A DNA stretch of 64,000 bases from Batkoa obscura. Lineage: Eukaryota; Entomophthoromycota; Entomophthoromycetes; Entomophthorales; Batkoaceae. Both the position numbers and the translations under genes were made by a program. Positions 1-11,738 of the stretch are shown piece by piece. The stretch is taken from assembly GCA_030770535.1 (NCBI GenBank), contig JASVEC010000020.1:186001-250000 (forward strand), in the 5' to 3' direction. The notes under the pieces are model-generated. The model saw nothing but the letters and a program-made list of their open reading frames with translations. It had not been told where the DNA came from and did not search any database. How positions within the stretch are numbered: the stretch's first letter is position 1; each line of letters begins with the position of its first letter.

Positions 1-1642
1 TAAATATTAACAGCATTTTGTTATCTAATTTCTTGTCAATTTTTTTTAAAATATTCCATTTTTTATCATCTATTAATTTCAAGCATACCAAATTTTCAAC
101 ATTAATATTTTCAATTTCAATTATATGTTGTGGTAAACTAGGTATATCTGTAGGTTTGACACCTTCATAACTATCCCCACTATATTCATATAATAATCCT
201 TTTTCATTAATACTCGTTTTTTTTTGTAATGTTGGGTTATTACGATTGTTACTATGATATTTTTTATATGTATTCTTAAAATTAGGATTACTATTGATAT
301 TCTTGATTCCATTATTATTAATCTTAACATTATTATTTCCATTATTATTAAATTTTGGATTATTAGGATCAAATAATTCCCTACCTCTCACTGGTTTTCG
401 TCGTTCAAATTCACTACTATAACTCATCATATTATAATTATAATTATAATAATAAACATTACTATTATTATTATAACTATCACTATAATTACTATAATTG
501 CCATTATAATTACAATACTTTAAATCTTGATTTGGATTATATTGTGTTGAAGGAGAGGATATATTATTGTTATTATAATTAGAATATTTATATTCATTTT
601 CATTCAAACTATTTTCTGGATAATAATTATAATTATAATTAGGATCGTATGGATAATAAAATGGTGGCGATTGTTGTACATTATTAGTAGTGGTATAATT
701 TGAATTGTATGAATTCACCGGATTACTCATATAATATGACTGTTGTTGTGGCTGTTTATAATAATAATTATTACTATCATTATTATAATTATCATTATTA
801 TTTTCTGCTTTTAAATTTAGCTGATTACTATTATTATTATTTTCGCTTTGTCCATTTAATTTATCATTACTATTATTATTATTACTATTGATACTATTTC
901 CATTTGTACTTCTAACACTAGTGCTTACACTTGTTGAGTCTCTAATTTCACTGTTTTTATCATCACTGGTTTGTGAACAAGTATCCAACTGAAGATTTGA
1001 AATCTTTGATTCTACAGAAGCAATACTTGAAGTTGGACTTTGATTAAATATACGAGCCCTCGCTTCTTGATATCTTGCTTCTCTTAATTCTAGTCTTAGT
1101 TGTAATTCTTTTTCTAAATTAGCTTCCTTTTTGGTTAATTCTTTTTTGTCAATAGTATTCCCATTCTTTCTTTGCATAATTTTTAATGATATGGTTGGAG
1201 TTTCGACTTCATTTTCAATTAAATCACTGATACGTATTATTGGTCTAGGTATTAGTGTTATTGTTAATATGCTATTACAACAATAATTCATAAATAAAAC
1301 TTACATTTCACTTAATCCTGTTTTATTTAATATCATCGTCTTTTTAATTTTATCCAAGTTATGTTCCAATTTAAAATAATCAGCAATACGGTGAATCACT
1401 CTTCTTTGGTAAGAATTCATTTGTGGAAACTCCAATTCAGTACGACTAATAATATATCAAATAAATTCATCAATTAAATTACTTTTATCTAGTTAATAAA
1501 TAATAAAATACTACCTCTCATCTAAAATAAACGCTTCCAATTCTTTATCTAATTTCAATAAAAATAGTCGATCCTTAGGTATTTTGATTGCACTTAATAA
1601 AAAGCCATCAATAGTATCGTAACTTTCTATTTCATTTTTCAT
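1..1642 (-). CDS. R3H and SUZ domain RNA-binding protein (3' end beyond window)
   Basis: Likely a cytoplasmic RNA-binding protein of the R3H-SUZ family, which binds single-stranded RNA and is linked to mRNA regulation. I chose ATG at 1642. Exon 1 (1642-1515) and exon 2 (from 1445) join to give the R3H core, including QMNSYQRRVIHRIADYF and LEHNLDK. After a second short intron (donor near 1305, acceptor near 1242) comes PIIRISDLIENE, then the SUZ signature REARYQEARARIF. The rest is a long Asn/Tyr/Ser-rich disordered region with many NN and NYNYY runs, which explains the Tyr-rich and Ile-rich shadow frames here. Near the edge the sequence becomes ordered again (PSLPQHIIEIENINVENL) and is still open at position 1, so the C-terminus is missing. 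Domain assignment is confident; the exact cellular role is inferred from the family. Confidence 0.82.
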
Positions 1643-2580
1643 CTTCTTGAATCTTATTGACGTTAACTATTATTAAATTGATAAAAGCAGATAGGGGATA
1701 TAAAAAAATCAATTATTTATTTTATTTTATCTTTATTGGGAATTTCTATTATTATCTTTCTGTTTTAAGTAAAGTTGCTTCTATTTTTGAATTACACCAA
1801 TGAAAATTAGGCCACTCGATCAAAAGAATAGCCTAATTGGTTAGATCCTAAAAGCTATTTATTTTTAGAAATTCATTGAGAGGAGGGATATATTTTTTTG
1901 TTTATAATTTTATTAACAATCTTTCCACTCAAATAGTGCTTGAAAAATGGAAAAAATAATGAAATCAAAAAAACTCTTAGGGTTGTTTTTTTGACTCTCC
2001 TAATCTCAGGTATTAACAATGCTTTTATTTTAATAAAGAAACAAAGGAAATTTTAACAATTAGTATACAAAAGCGATAAAAAATATCAATGGTTTGAGAG
2101 ATCTTATTTTATTATAAGACAAACATCAACAGCGGATTTTATTTTGAAATTAAAAGTGATGCTTTCCTTTGAAACCCATCCTATTTATTAAATCTTCTCA
2201 AAGATAAGCTCATCATATTTATGTGTATTAAATTCAAATTAATATAATCAGAAATAAATCCATTAAATTTTGAAGTTCCATTTAAAGTTAAAAGCACATT
2301 AAAATGACAAATTATTTTACAAATTCTATTTCAAAGAAATGTAATTTAAATGTTCAATAAATACACCAAACTAAAATCAATCTTTTAGTTACTTTATAAA
2401 ATAGAAAAACAAATGCATATCTTTTAACATATAGCTTAATTGAGTGAAATATCATACATGTATCATCCTTTTGTAAGCGATAGTAATGTTGATTACAAAC
2501 TTTATATAGTTTAAGTATAGTATCAAGCTTTGAGTTAAGTAATAATTTATGTACTTTTAATTTTATCATTATTAAAAGTT
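1643..2580. other. Intergenic: R3H gene promoter side and tRNA upstream region
   Basis: This is the 5' flank of the minus-strand R3H gene and the upstream region of the tRNA. It holds one eroded MITE-like copy (listed separately). A 71-codon minus-strand frame at 2354-2569 shows no recognisable family and is taken as chance. Nothing else is supported. Confidence 0.5.
1883..1979 (+). mobile_element. MITE-like element, copy 1 (eroded ends)
   Basis: The internal core matches the family found elsewhere in the window (CACTCAAATAGTGCTTGAAA, then ATGG, a run of A, and TAATGAAATCAAAAAAA). The terminal GGGGATG/CATCCCC inverted repeats are partly lost, so this looks like an older copy. Confidence 0.6.
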
Positions 2581-2654
2581 GCTTCGGTAGTGTAGTTGGT
2601 TATCACGTCACCCTTACAAGGTGAAGGTCTCCAGTTCGAACCTGGGCTGAAGCA
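2581..2654 (+). tRNA. tRNA-Val (anticodon UAC)
   Basis: A full cloverleaf can be drawn. The acceptor arm is GCUUCGG paired with CUGAAGC, with discriminator A. The anticodon stem UCACC/GGUGA closes the loop CUUACAA, giving anticodon UAC (valine, GUA codons). The T-arm contains GTTCGAAC and the D-arm AGTTGGTT. No intron is needed. A T-run at 2657-2661 right after the gene is a plausible RNA polymerase III terminator. The A-box-like TAGTGTAGTTGG and B-box-like GTTCGAACC lie inside the gene, as expected. Confidence 0.95.
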
Positions 2655-3175
2655 CTCTTTTTATTTTAAAAGTAACTCTACAAATTTCTTAAATTTATAT
2701 TATTATAAACGAACAACCTTAATATTTTTGAAAAACTTATTATGGCTCACTATATAATAATACTACTTTTAATACTATGTTTAATTGATCAATTAAAAGC
2801 AATATTAGTTTTTTTGTATGGTCAGAGCTAGTTTATTATGTATTATCTAATTAATATATCAAATTTACTTAAATTTTAGGTATTCAGTTTATACCTCAAA
2901 TTATTGTTTTTTAATAAAGATTCATCTTAGCTATTGACATTTTTTCACAACTCCAAAGCTATACTAAATTAAATTAATTATACTATTTAGGATTAGTGAA
3001 GAAATAAACAAGTAAATAGTTTTTTAAATGCTCTCCATATTTTGTTTACAAGTTTTGATTTTTTTTAAACAATCTTATCGAATTTAAAGCATTAAACTCA
3101 GTCTGCCAATCAAACCCTTACATAAGCCACCTAAACTACAGAAACCAAAAGTTTACCAAATTTGATCAATTTTTG
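2655..3175. other. Intergenic: tRNA-Val to SDF2-like gene
   Basis: AT-rich, with no open frame of note. It presumably holds the promoter of the SDF2-like gene. No recognisable element seen. Confidence 0.5.
2657..2663 (+). terminator. Pol III terminator of tRNA-Val
   Basis: CTCTTTTTA directly follows the tRNA discriminator base. A run of five T residues is the usual RNA polymerase III stop. Confidence 0.6.
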
Positions 3176-4170
3176 ATGACCCAGAAGGAAGGGAGTAAAA
3201 GTAACGAAACAACTTTGACAAAGCAACAAGAAAATAAAAGCAACAGTCTATTAATTATCAATATGTTGATACTATTCTCTTCAATTACGATTTATTTTTT
3301 ACTGAATTTTGTACAATCAAGTACAGGTCAAGATAACCCAGAATCCGAATTACCAGTACCAAATAAAGGTAGAAATAAAACCGTATGAATTTGTCAAATA
3401 TTAATAGTTATTAGGCTTCGAGTATGTTACCTTTGGAAGTTTGATTAAACTTACTCATTCGGATACTGGCTATAAGTTGCATTCTTTAAATGCACAATAT
3501 GGTAACTTAAATAAATTGATAGAATAGAGCCTTTCAGATTAACATATTCAAGGTTCTGGCAGTGGTCAGCAGATTGTAACTGGTCTTAATAAGCAGGATG
3601 ATCATGATAGTTTTTGGACAGTAAGAACAGAAGTTGGTAAAAAAGGGGTTGAGAATGGGTAAGCTTTTCAATTATTTTGGAATTAAATGATTTAAATTAT
3701 TATTTCAACAGTACTCCAGTGAAATGTGGTAGTATAATAAATTTATCCCATCTAAATACAGGATCTTATTTGCATTCACATATTCATGAATCACCATTAT
3801 CCTCCAATCAAGAAGTATCTTGCTTTGCGGGCAACGACCAAGGTAATAATTTATTGAATCTAATTTCGTCTTTAACTAACAGCTTTTTATGGGAAAAAGG
3901 TGACAACTGGCAATTAATTTGTCAAGAAACTTATTGGACCAGAGAAAATAAAATTCAATTTTTACATGTAGATACTAAAAAATATTTAGCTAGTGATAAG
4001 AAACATGTATTTCCACATCCTATACAAGGACAGTTGGAAATCTTTGGTAAAAAAAAGGCAGATGAAAGTACTTATTGGAGGGCTCAGGTGAAGTTTTTTT
4101 AATACGTTTAAGGATTGATATTGATATTTATTTATAGGAAGGAGTTTATTTTGCTTCAAATGTAGAATAA
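3176..4170 (+). CDS. SDF2-like MIR domain protein (ER)
   Basis: Five exons (3176-3368, 3415-3501, 3553-3658, 3712-4087, 4138-4170) join in frame to about 264 residues. A hydrophobic stretch (SLLIINMLILFSSITIYFLL, about residues 24-43) acts as a signal anchor or long signal peptide. Three MIR repeats follow. The first starts at FEYVTFGSLIKLTHSDTGYKLHS; later ones contain CGSIINLSHLNTGSYLHSH, DNWQLICQ, IQFLHVDTKKYLASD and PIQGQLEIFG, and the protein ends EGVYFASNVE. MIR-only proteins of this type (SDF2/SDF2L1) work in the ER lumen with protein O-mannosyltransferases and chaperones. The N-terminus before the hydrophobic segment is unusually long and charged. Inside MIR 3 the text GNNLLNLISSLTNS looks like a retained intron sequence, but splicing it would break the frame, so it is kept. 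The homology call is firm; cellular partners are inferred. Confidence 0.85.
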
Positions 4171-4391
4171 TCAAAATTACAAAGAAGCTAGTAAGAAGGT
4201 ACAAATAAGATTTAAAATTATATAGGCTTTTAAGTTAAACCTAGATTAAAATAAAATTTTATTGTTTTATAATATCGTTTTTATTTATTAATGTTGAATA
4301 TGTATTAGTCAAGCTTTATTTTAAAAATAAAAAATGATAAAGTTTCAAAAAAGTATTATATTTATATATAAGCAGTCTCCTGGAAAAGTTT

Positions 4392-5154
4392 TTAAACAAT
4401 ACTTGAAAACACATTCTTTATCATCCTCCTAAAAAGAAAATAAATAATCATCAATAGTAATAATAAAATCTTATTACCTTGCAAATGGAACATAAGACGC
4501 ACTAAAAAAGAACAAAGATTAGAAAAATAAGCCAAAAATTTTAAAAATCAACATTACCAATACCACAGAAGTGCCAAAAACTGAATAATCATAAGGATGA
4601 TGGTAAGTAAAATGGATTTTAACTAATAAAGTCAGTAAATACTATTATTTAAAAAAGCAAAAGTAAAAAAATACCCAAATAGCCATAACTAAAGTGACAA
4701 TTAAAGCTACAATATAGATAATAAAAGCTACCAACCGTACTTAACAAAATCATTAGAAATGAAAAATTTCAAGACAAAAAATAATTTACCTGGTGCTGTC
4801 ATCATTTTGAGTTGTCTTGCGAAACCTATTAAGAACATAGAACTAATTCAAGTCTTTAAAAACCATGAATTTATGAATATATAAAAAAATACCTTAAAAG
4901 GCATAGTATATTACCAAGACAATATAAAATAGCAAAACCATCAATATTCAATGAAGAAAGCGAAATAACAGACTAAGAAAAAGAGGGTTAATTTAAATAT
5001 TAATATTGTTAATAAAACATACCAATATTGAAACAATAAACCCAGCAATAAAACAAATTAAAAAACCATACATTCTTTGTTCCCAAGTTAAATTAAAATA
5101 AGAGCATGGATTCTCTTGTAGAGCTATACTGCTATCCGTTTCAAATAAAGGCAT
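4392..5154 (-). CDS. SFT2: SFT2-family Golgi vesicle transport membrane protein
   Basis: A minus-strand gene with about six short introns. ATG at 5154 gives MPLFETDSSIALQENPCS, then LTWEQRMYGFLICFIAG, the typical SFT2 start of membrane segment 1. Spliced downstream exons give FAILYCLGNILCLLSSMFLIGFARQLKMM, VRLVAFIIYIVALIVTLVMAIW, LLTIILMIIQFLALLWYCASYVPFAR and a short tail ending SSIV. This is the four-TM SFT2 fold with its hallmark GN-L-L-S-MFL-G and WY--SY-PFAR motifs. Family members act in retrograde endosome-to-Golgi or Golgi vesicle fusion with Got1 and SNAREs. The upstream TTG in frame at 5175 is not needed. Stop at 4392-4394. It is divergent from the Trm6 gene (169 bp between starts), so the two may share a promoter. 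Confidence 0.85.
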
Positions 5155-5322
5155 TGTAAAATTATTAAAAATCAAAAAAGTGATGATAAAAAAAGTAGAA
5201 TTTTAGAAATTTCTTTCTTTTATTCTTATTGCGGGGAATTAGTTTGCAAAGGATGGACTAAAGAGAGAAATTAATTTCAAACTTCATTTTTTTTCGACAA
5301 ACTAATTCCAAAAAATTAAAAC

Positions 5323-7026
5323 ATGAGCCAAGTAATTAAGGTGGGCGATTATGTGATGCTTAAAATGCCAAGTACCAATCAGAAGATGGTTGTTATTAAA
5401 GAGAAGGGGTAATTGAATCCATTTAAAGAAGATTTAGCAATGTCTTATGTTACTTTATAGTACCGTTTCCTTAGGCAAGTTTGGTAGTTTTCCCACCAGT
5501 GATATCATTGGCAAACCATATGGGCTTTTATTCGAGATAATTAATGAAAGGGCAGTATCTTCACAAAATAAGTTTAGTTTTGAAGAAGTTGGTAAGATGA
5601 ATTTAAAGTTCGAGATGTTTTGATGTTGATTTTCCATAAAAAAATAGCTGAAACGGAAGCGAATAATCAACATATAGTTGATAATGCTGAAAATCAAAAG
5701 ATTTCTCAGGCTGATATCGAAGTTTTAAAGAATAAAATTACAGCTGGAGATACTACTGCGAAGGTAAAAGTCGTTTTCAGTTTTTATAAAATAATTATGA
5801 AATGAGGTTTTAGGAAGTGATTGAACATGTAGTAGCTAATCACTCCAAGTTTGATGAAAAAACAGAATATTCTAAAGCCAAATATATCAAAAGAAAAGAA
5901 AAGAAGTAAAACTTATTTAAAAATCAATGTCATTGTATTAATATATATTTAGGTTTTTGAGATTTTTTATTCCTTTAGTGCCCTCGACATTTAATATCTG
6001 TGAATTCTTTCACTTGAAAAATCCATCAAAGATAAAGTAAAAATTTTGTTGAATATCAGTATTATTAGATTTAATGTAATTCGATAGAGACTTACGTATG
6101 GATACCTTATCACAGATGCTAACAATTGGTAATGTTCAACCCAATTCAAAAATATTAGTAGTTGAGGATACAAATGGATTAGTATTATCTTCTATTTTGG
6201 ATAGAATGGGAGGTAAGCTCCAGTAGTTTGTATTCATCATGTGTAATGACGTTTTTTATTAAGGGTTAGGTCATCTCGTATATTTATATGATACTGATTA
6301 TGCAAATATTGATGTGTTAAGATATTATAATTTTGAACAGAAAATAATGGATCCATTATTCACTATAAGATGGGAAAAATTTGGCAAAGATTATGGTAAC
6401 CTTATTTTATTCATATACTTTAATATTCTTATTTTTTTAGTCCCAGAAGAGTTGGAACCTATCCCCGATAATATTAGCGAAGTAGCTAAGGTACGTAATC
6501 AAAAAAAGATAAAGAATCGAGAAGATTTTATTAAAAATCATGCATTATTGCATCAAGGGGACTTTGATGGGTAATTGAATTATAGTCACTATTTAATTAC
6601 TTATTATTGTTTTAAATTAGTTTATTTATAGCTTCAAGTACTATAGACCCTTACTCAATTATTGCTAAATTAAGTCCACTCTTAGCTCCTTCTAGACCAA
6701 TTATTGTATATTCAATGCACAAAGAGGTACTACTTTATATGAAATTCAACCAATATATAACTTATATCTAAATACATATTTTTTAGATACTTATCAATAC
6801 TAGCATAAAATTAAAGGATGAGAAACAATATTTAAATCCAATCCTTACCGAGTCTTGGTTAAGAAAATATCAAGTATTACCATCACGTACCCATCCGGAA
6901 ATGAATACTTCAGCACAAGCTGGATATTTATTATCTACTACCAAAGTATTGGACTTAGGCGATTCAACACCTATCACTTCCAAGGTGATTAATTCTGAAA
7001 AAAAATTAAAAGTGGAAGAATCTTAA
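5323..7026 (+). CDS. TRM6: tRNA (adenine-58-N1)-methyltransferase non-catalytic subunit Trm6/Gcd10
   Basis: Ten exons (5323-5408, 5461-5591, 5648-5763, 5814-5905, 5953-6036, 6088-6212, 6264-6395, 6441-6570, 6621-6726, 6787-7026) sum to 1242 nt, a 413-aa protein in one frame. N-terminal features are IKVGDYVMLKMPS and TVSLGKFGSFPTSDIIGKPYG, the Gcd10 signature. The centre reads RMDTLSQMLTIGNVQPNSKI, then LVVEDTNGLVLSSILDRMGG (degenerate SAM-fold region), and the C-terminal part has YSMHKEILINTSIKLK, LTESWLRKYQVLPSRTHPEM and AGYLLSTTKV. Trm6 pairs with Trm61 to make m1A58 in the T-loop of tRNAs, including initiator tRNA-Met, in the nucleus. Trm6 is the tRNA-binding partner and lacks a working SAM site. 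Its partner gene is not in the window. Confidence 0.93.
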
Positions 7027-8191
7027 AAGTATAAAATATAGAGAATAAAATATTAGTAAGCATTATGATTATTTCAAAAATTAAGATCATTTTTTATACT
7101 GTAATGATACTAGAGATTAACTATACAAGATATTACTTTCATTTTCATTGTTGGTAATAGTTAATTACTTTTTAATAATCGTTGAAGTTTTAGTTTTATC
7201 GCATTTTCCAATGTTCTTATAAAATATCTATACTTTACCATTAAATATGATAATAATAAAGTGATTACATACTTGAGTGTATGCGAAAAAATTAATATGA
7301 ATTTGGAATATTGCTATTTTAGGCCCCCAATAAATCTCTCATGCAAAGTCTTAATGAGCATTCAAATGTTCAATTTTTATTTAGTAAATACTTAAAACCA
7401 TTTTTTTTTTCCTGGGAAATTTAGTTGCTATATTACTGTACCAGTAAATTAAACACATAGTTATTAATATCAAACGAGAATTGAGTAGAAAACTATTTAA
7501 GGCAATGAGATTGATTGAAAATATAGACTACTATAGGCGATATAGATTTAACACATAATTATAAATAATATAGGCACGAAATCAAACTACTGTGAACACT
7601 CAAAATTCATGCCTACACAACTTACTTTATTGTTGTAGAATTTATTATTTCAAAGTTTCAGTCAAAAATAATAATTCATACCATTTCATCACCACGTTTG
7701 ATTTTAACATTAAATTCGTTTAAGATGAATACAAAACTTTACATTTCTTCGTAAACTGTTTTGTATCTATTGGATGTAAGCATTATTAGCTTGAGCTTTT
7801 ATAAGTAGCGCTTTGGTCGGTGATCTTGCTGAGATGATTATCATCAGTGGTCCAAGATCGTATTAAAAAACAGATTTTTCTAACTTTTAAACATTTAGAT
7901 ATAGTTAAAACTTCAATTTGGAATTAAACTAAAAATATTCAGGAGATATACATAAAGCAAAATGACAGATCTTAATGTTGGGTTAAACAAAACCTAGTAA
8001 ATAATTTAGCAAATGGAACAGATTTTGCTAAGTCATTTGTATTAAACTATTTTTCTTTCATAAACTCAATACAACCAATGAAAAGATCAAAATGACCATT
8101 TTTCAATTTACCCCAATCAAATCAGCTAATTTTAAATTGTATACGTGTATAAATTCAATTTTTACTATTTTCCTTATCTATAACTTTTAAG
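7027..8191. other. Intergenic: Trm6 to calnexin
   Basis: 1.2 kb of AT-rich DNA with no supported gene or MITE. The only structure seen is an imperfect hairpin around 7822-7859. The 3' part must hold the calnexin promoter. Confidence 0.5.
7822..7859. repeat. Inverted repeat with nested palindrome
   Basis: GATCTTG at 7822-7828 pairs with CAAGATC at 7853-7859. The loop contains the further palindrome GATGATTATCATC. It is less AT-rich than its surroundings. Function unknown; a chance hairpin cannot be excluded. Confidence 0.35.
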
Positions 8192-10216
8192 ATGAAGCAA
8201 GTTTCGTTATTATGGTTAGCTTATAGCATCGGCTTAATAGCAAGTAATGAAGACGTAAAAGAAGAAAATAAAATTGCCGAAGAACAATTACCTAGTTTTA
8301 AAGTAACTTCTTATTCACTCAACAATTTAAACACTAATTTTTGTATTAATAGCCATTTAAAGCTGACTTTACTCCGCCATTTTTAGAGCAATTTAGCAAA
8401 GCAAGCTTCAATGATCGCTGGGTCAAAAGCGAAGCTATAAAAGTAGTCAAAAATGAAAAGGGCGAAGCACAAGAAGAGATGGCCTATAATGGCGTATGGA
8501 GCTTAGAAGAGCCTATTAAAAATGGAGCCTTTAAAGGAGATGTTGGTTTAGTTTTAAAAGATAAAGCAAAGCATCATGCTATTTCAACTCTTTTGCCTAA
8601 ACCTATTGAGTTTTTGGATGAACCTCTCGTACTTCAATATGAAGTAAAGATGCAAGATGGCTTAGAGTGTGGTGGTGCTTACCTTAAGTTGTTAACTTAC
8701 GATTCTAAGTTTGAACCCAGCAAGTTTGATGATAAAACACCTTATACTATTATGTTTGGCCCAGATCGTTGTGGATCATCTAACAAAGTTCATTTTATCT
8801 TCCGTCACTTAAATCCAATTACAAAACAATATGAAGAGAAGCATTTAATTGATCCACCATTTGCTAAATATACTTCTAAGTTCACAGTACTTTATACATT
8901 AATTGTCAAGTAAGTATTATATCATTGTTTCTATAGCTATTACTAATTTCTATTATTTTAGTCCTGATAATACATTCGAAATTTTAACAGATCAAGAGTC
9001 AGTTAAAAAGGGATCTCTTTTAGAAAACTTTTCACCTTCTGTAAATCCAGAAAAAGAAATCGACGATAAGGATGACAAAAAGCCAGAAGATTGGGAAGAT
9101 GAAGAATATATTCCAGATGTAGATGCAGTTAAACCAGAAGATTGGGATGAGTCAGCACCCGAGTCCATCCCTGATCCAAAAGCAGTAAAGCCAGAAGATT
9201 GGTTGGTAGATGAGCCTTTGTATGTGCCTGACCTTAATGCATCCAAACCAGAAGACTGGAATGACGAAGAAGATGGTGATTTTATCCCACCTTCAATTCC
9301 AAATCCAAAGTGTGAAAAAGTTTCAGGTTGTGGAGAATGGAAACCACCTATCATTCCAAATCCAGACTTCAGAGGTTTATGGATCAGACCACAGATTAAA
9401 AATCCAAAATACAAAGGAGAATGGAAGCCAAAAAAAATCACAAATCCAGATTATTACGAAGATTTAAAGCCATCAAAGTTTAATAAGGTTGGTGCTATTG
9501 GTTTTGAATTATGGACAATGCAAAATGACATTTTATTTGATAATATTTATTTGGGGCATTCTATTAAAGAAGCAAATGAAATTGCTAAACAAACTTGGAA
9601 ATTAAAGAAAGATTATGAATCTTTGAAAGAAGATGTTAAACCAACTAACAAAGAAACAGTAAGTTATAATATTATTGAATTAATAAATTATTTATTAATA
9701 TATTCATTTAATAGAGTACTAATGCTGCTTGGTCATTTGATAGAATATACAAATTAGTCTTGGAAGAATTAACTGAGTTTATTGTATTAGCTCAAAGGGA
9801 AGACATTGGAGAAGCAGTGTACAAGAAACCCAAGGCATTTGGACTTTCTTTAATAGTTCTCTTTTTTATTTGGTTAATACTATATACTACTATTAGTTTC
9901 CTTTTCCCAGCACCACAAGTAAGTTTAATTTAATTTAGCTAATATTATTATACTAACATATTTTTTGTAGTTACATGATGATATCCATAATGCTACTCAA
10001 CAAAATAAGAAAGAAGATATCTCTAGTCCAGATGATGACGAAAAAAATAATGAAAGTAAATTTGAGGAATCTTTCATATCAAAAGCATCCATGAATGCTA
10101 ACGCTTCTAAAATCAATTTAGACAAGTCTATGAATGAATCCATGAATCAGTCTATGAATCAGTCTATGAATCAATCTATGAATCAATCTAAAATCATTGA
10201 ACAAGATGATGAATAA
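8192..10216 (+). CDS. CNE1: Calnexin, ER lectin chaperone
   Basis: Five exons (8192-8302, 8353-8909, 8962-9658, 9715-9918, 9971-10216) join in frame to 604 residues. A signal peptide ([18 protein letters not shown]) is followed by the lectin domain with [56 protein letters not shown] and [19 protein letters not shown]. The P-arm has four KPEDW motif-1 repeats, then motif-2 repeats ([43 protein letters not shown]). The lectin fold closes with [21 protein letters not shown]. One membrane span ([20 protein letters not shown]) leads to a cytosolic acidic/Ser tail. Calnexin binds monoglucosylated N-glycans and retains folding glycoproteins in the ER. The tail ends in tandem SMNQ repeats (about 10128-10190), an odd feature, and has no KKXX signal. 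Confidence 0.97.
10128..10190 (+). repeat. In-frame 12-bp tandem repeat in calnexin tail
   Basis: About five copies of a 12-bp unit encode (S)MN-(E/Q)-S, giving repeated SMNQ just before the C-terminus of calnexin. The nucleotide copies alternate between two near-identical versions, which suggests recent slippage. Confidence 0.8.
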
Positions 10217-11143
10217 ATAAATTTTAATTTTATATAAATAAATTTTAAGTTTAAAAATATCATTGTATTTGTTTTATTTTTTATATGTTTACTGTTATTT
10301 ATAAATAAACGCCTGGTTTTTTTCTCCTTCTTTGGTTGTATTTTGATACCTTGATTAATTAAATCTTTCATTCTATTTTTTACTACTATCTTTACTACTT
10401 GTTTAGCAAATACTTTAGATAAACTAGTAGAATCTAAACTATATATGAAAACCTGTTAAATAGCATGTTTTAATTAGTCTACTTATTATCCCTCGAAACC
10501 TTTTAGAAAAGAGATATCAAACACATCACTTAAAGATTGAGTAAATGATGTGACTTCAGTAGAATTATGAAAAAAACTCACATAGCTGCTTCAACTTTAT
10601 TACAACTCAATTAACTATTTATTTAGGGATAAAATTTTACTAAAATCATACTAAAGCATTAAGAGTACGCATTAAAAAAAGCTAAGCAAACAAGTATCTG
10701 ACTCTAAAAACTATTGCAAATTACTCAGAGTAGAGTTACTGTGGCTGTAAGCCATAACAATAAAAATAAACTTACCTGTTGATACAAAACAGAGTAAACT
10801 TGAATAAAAATTTATAAGCAATAAAAAATATATTGTTTAATATGCAAATTTAGTTGTTAAAATGAATAAAATAATGGTATAAAAATATTTATTTTTCTTT
10901 TGATGGATTTTTCCCTTTCCTTTTTGCTAATTTCTTCCCCCTAAATACATGTCTCGATAAGTCTTTTCTTTTCTTTTCTTTTCTTTTGTTTTCTTTGAAT
11001 ACTAGTTGCCTTTTATAATTAGGTTTAATGCCTAATTCATCTGCAATTCCTTTTTTTAGTCTTTTTTTCAAAAAACTCCTTATATAAGATGCTCTTTGAC
11101 TCTGCACTTATCCTGGTACAAGAACTATTAATAAAATCATACA

Positions 11144-11249
11144 TATGGGGATGTATTTCTTTGTTTAAGGATTTTACTAGCAACTTTTCCACTTAAATAG
11201 CGCTTTAAAAATGAAAAACGTGGTGAAACCAAAAAAAATATCCTCATAT
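11144..11249 (+). mobile_element. MITE-like element, copy 2
   Basis: Bounded by ATATGGGGATG and a degenerate CATCCCCATAT equivalent. The core AAGGATTTTACTAGCAA, CCACTTAAATAGCGCTT matches the family. About 105 bp. Confidence 0.75.
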
Positions 11250-11313
11250 GCTAAATCATAGTTTAATATTTTAGATAAATAATAAAATAAATTTTGCTTG
11301 TCGTTTTATTATT

Positions 11314-11411
11314 TGGGGATGTATTTTTTCGTCCAAAAATTCTACTACAATCTTTCCATTCAAATAGCGCTTAAAAAATGGGGAAGTAATGAAACCAAAA
11401 AAACAGCCCTA
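11314..11411 (+). mobile_element. MITE-like element, copy 3
   Basis: Starts TTGGGGATGTATTTTT and shares the core CCATTCAAATAGCGCTTAAA. The 3' inverted repeat is worn. Confidence 0.7.
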
Positions 11412-11738
11412 TTTAACTATGAAATGCTGAGTCTTAATACTGATAGCCTATTTATTATAGTAATTTAAATTTACCAAACGTAGCCTTGTTTTTATTTCTA
11501 TATTTTGTTTAGAATTTAAAATGATTATGCAATTTTTATTATTTAATTTTTTATTTTAATAGTTATGCTTTCTTAAGTATTAATATATGATTTATATAAT
11601 TTTTTTATTAAAATATTTTTCTAACCTTTCTTTATTTTTTATCTCTATATTTATTTTATCTTCAAATAAGTTCTTTTTAATTACAAACTATATATTATAA
11701 AGTCTGTTTTTCTTGCTGTTTTTAAAATTACTTAGTAT

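Noticed and set aside
700-891. Tyr-rich plus-strand frame and an Ile-rich minus frame at 121-372
   Set aside because: Both are shadows of the Asn-rich region of the R3H/SUZ gene on the minus strand.
8992-9441. 149-codon minus-strand frame over calnexin
   Set aside because: It is the antisense of the KPEDW repeat region of calnexin.
10889-11107. 72-codon Lys-rich minus-strand frame
   Set aside because: Largely produced by a TTTTC/AAGAA simple repeat; no domain and no relatives seen in the window. A small basic gene is possible but unsupported.
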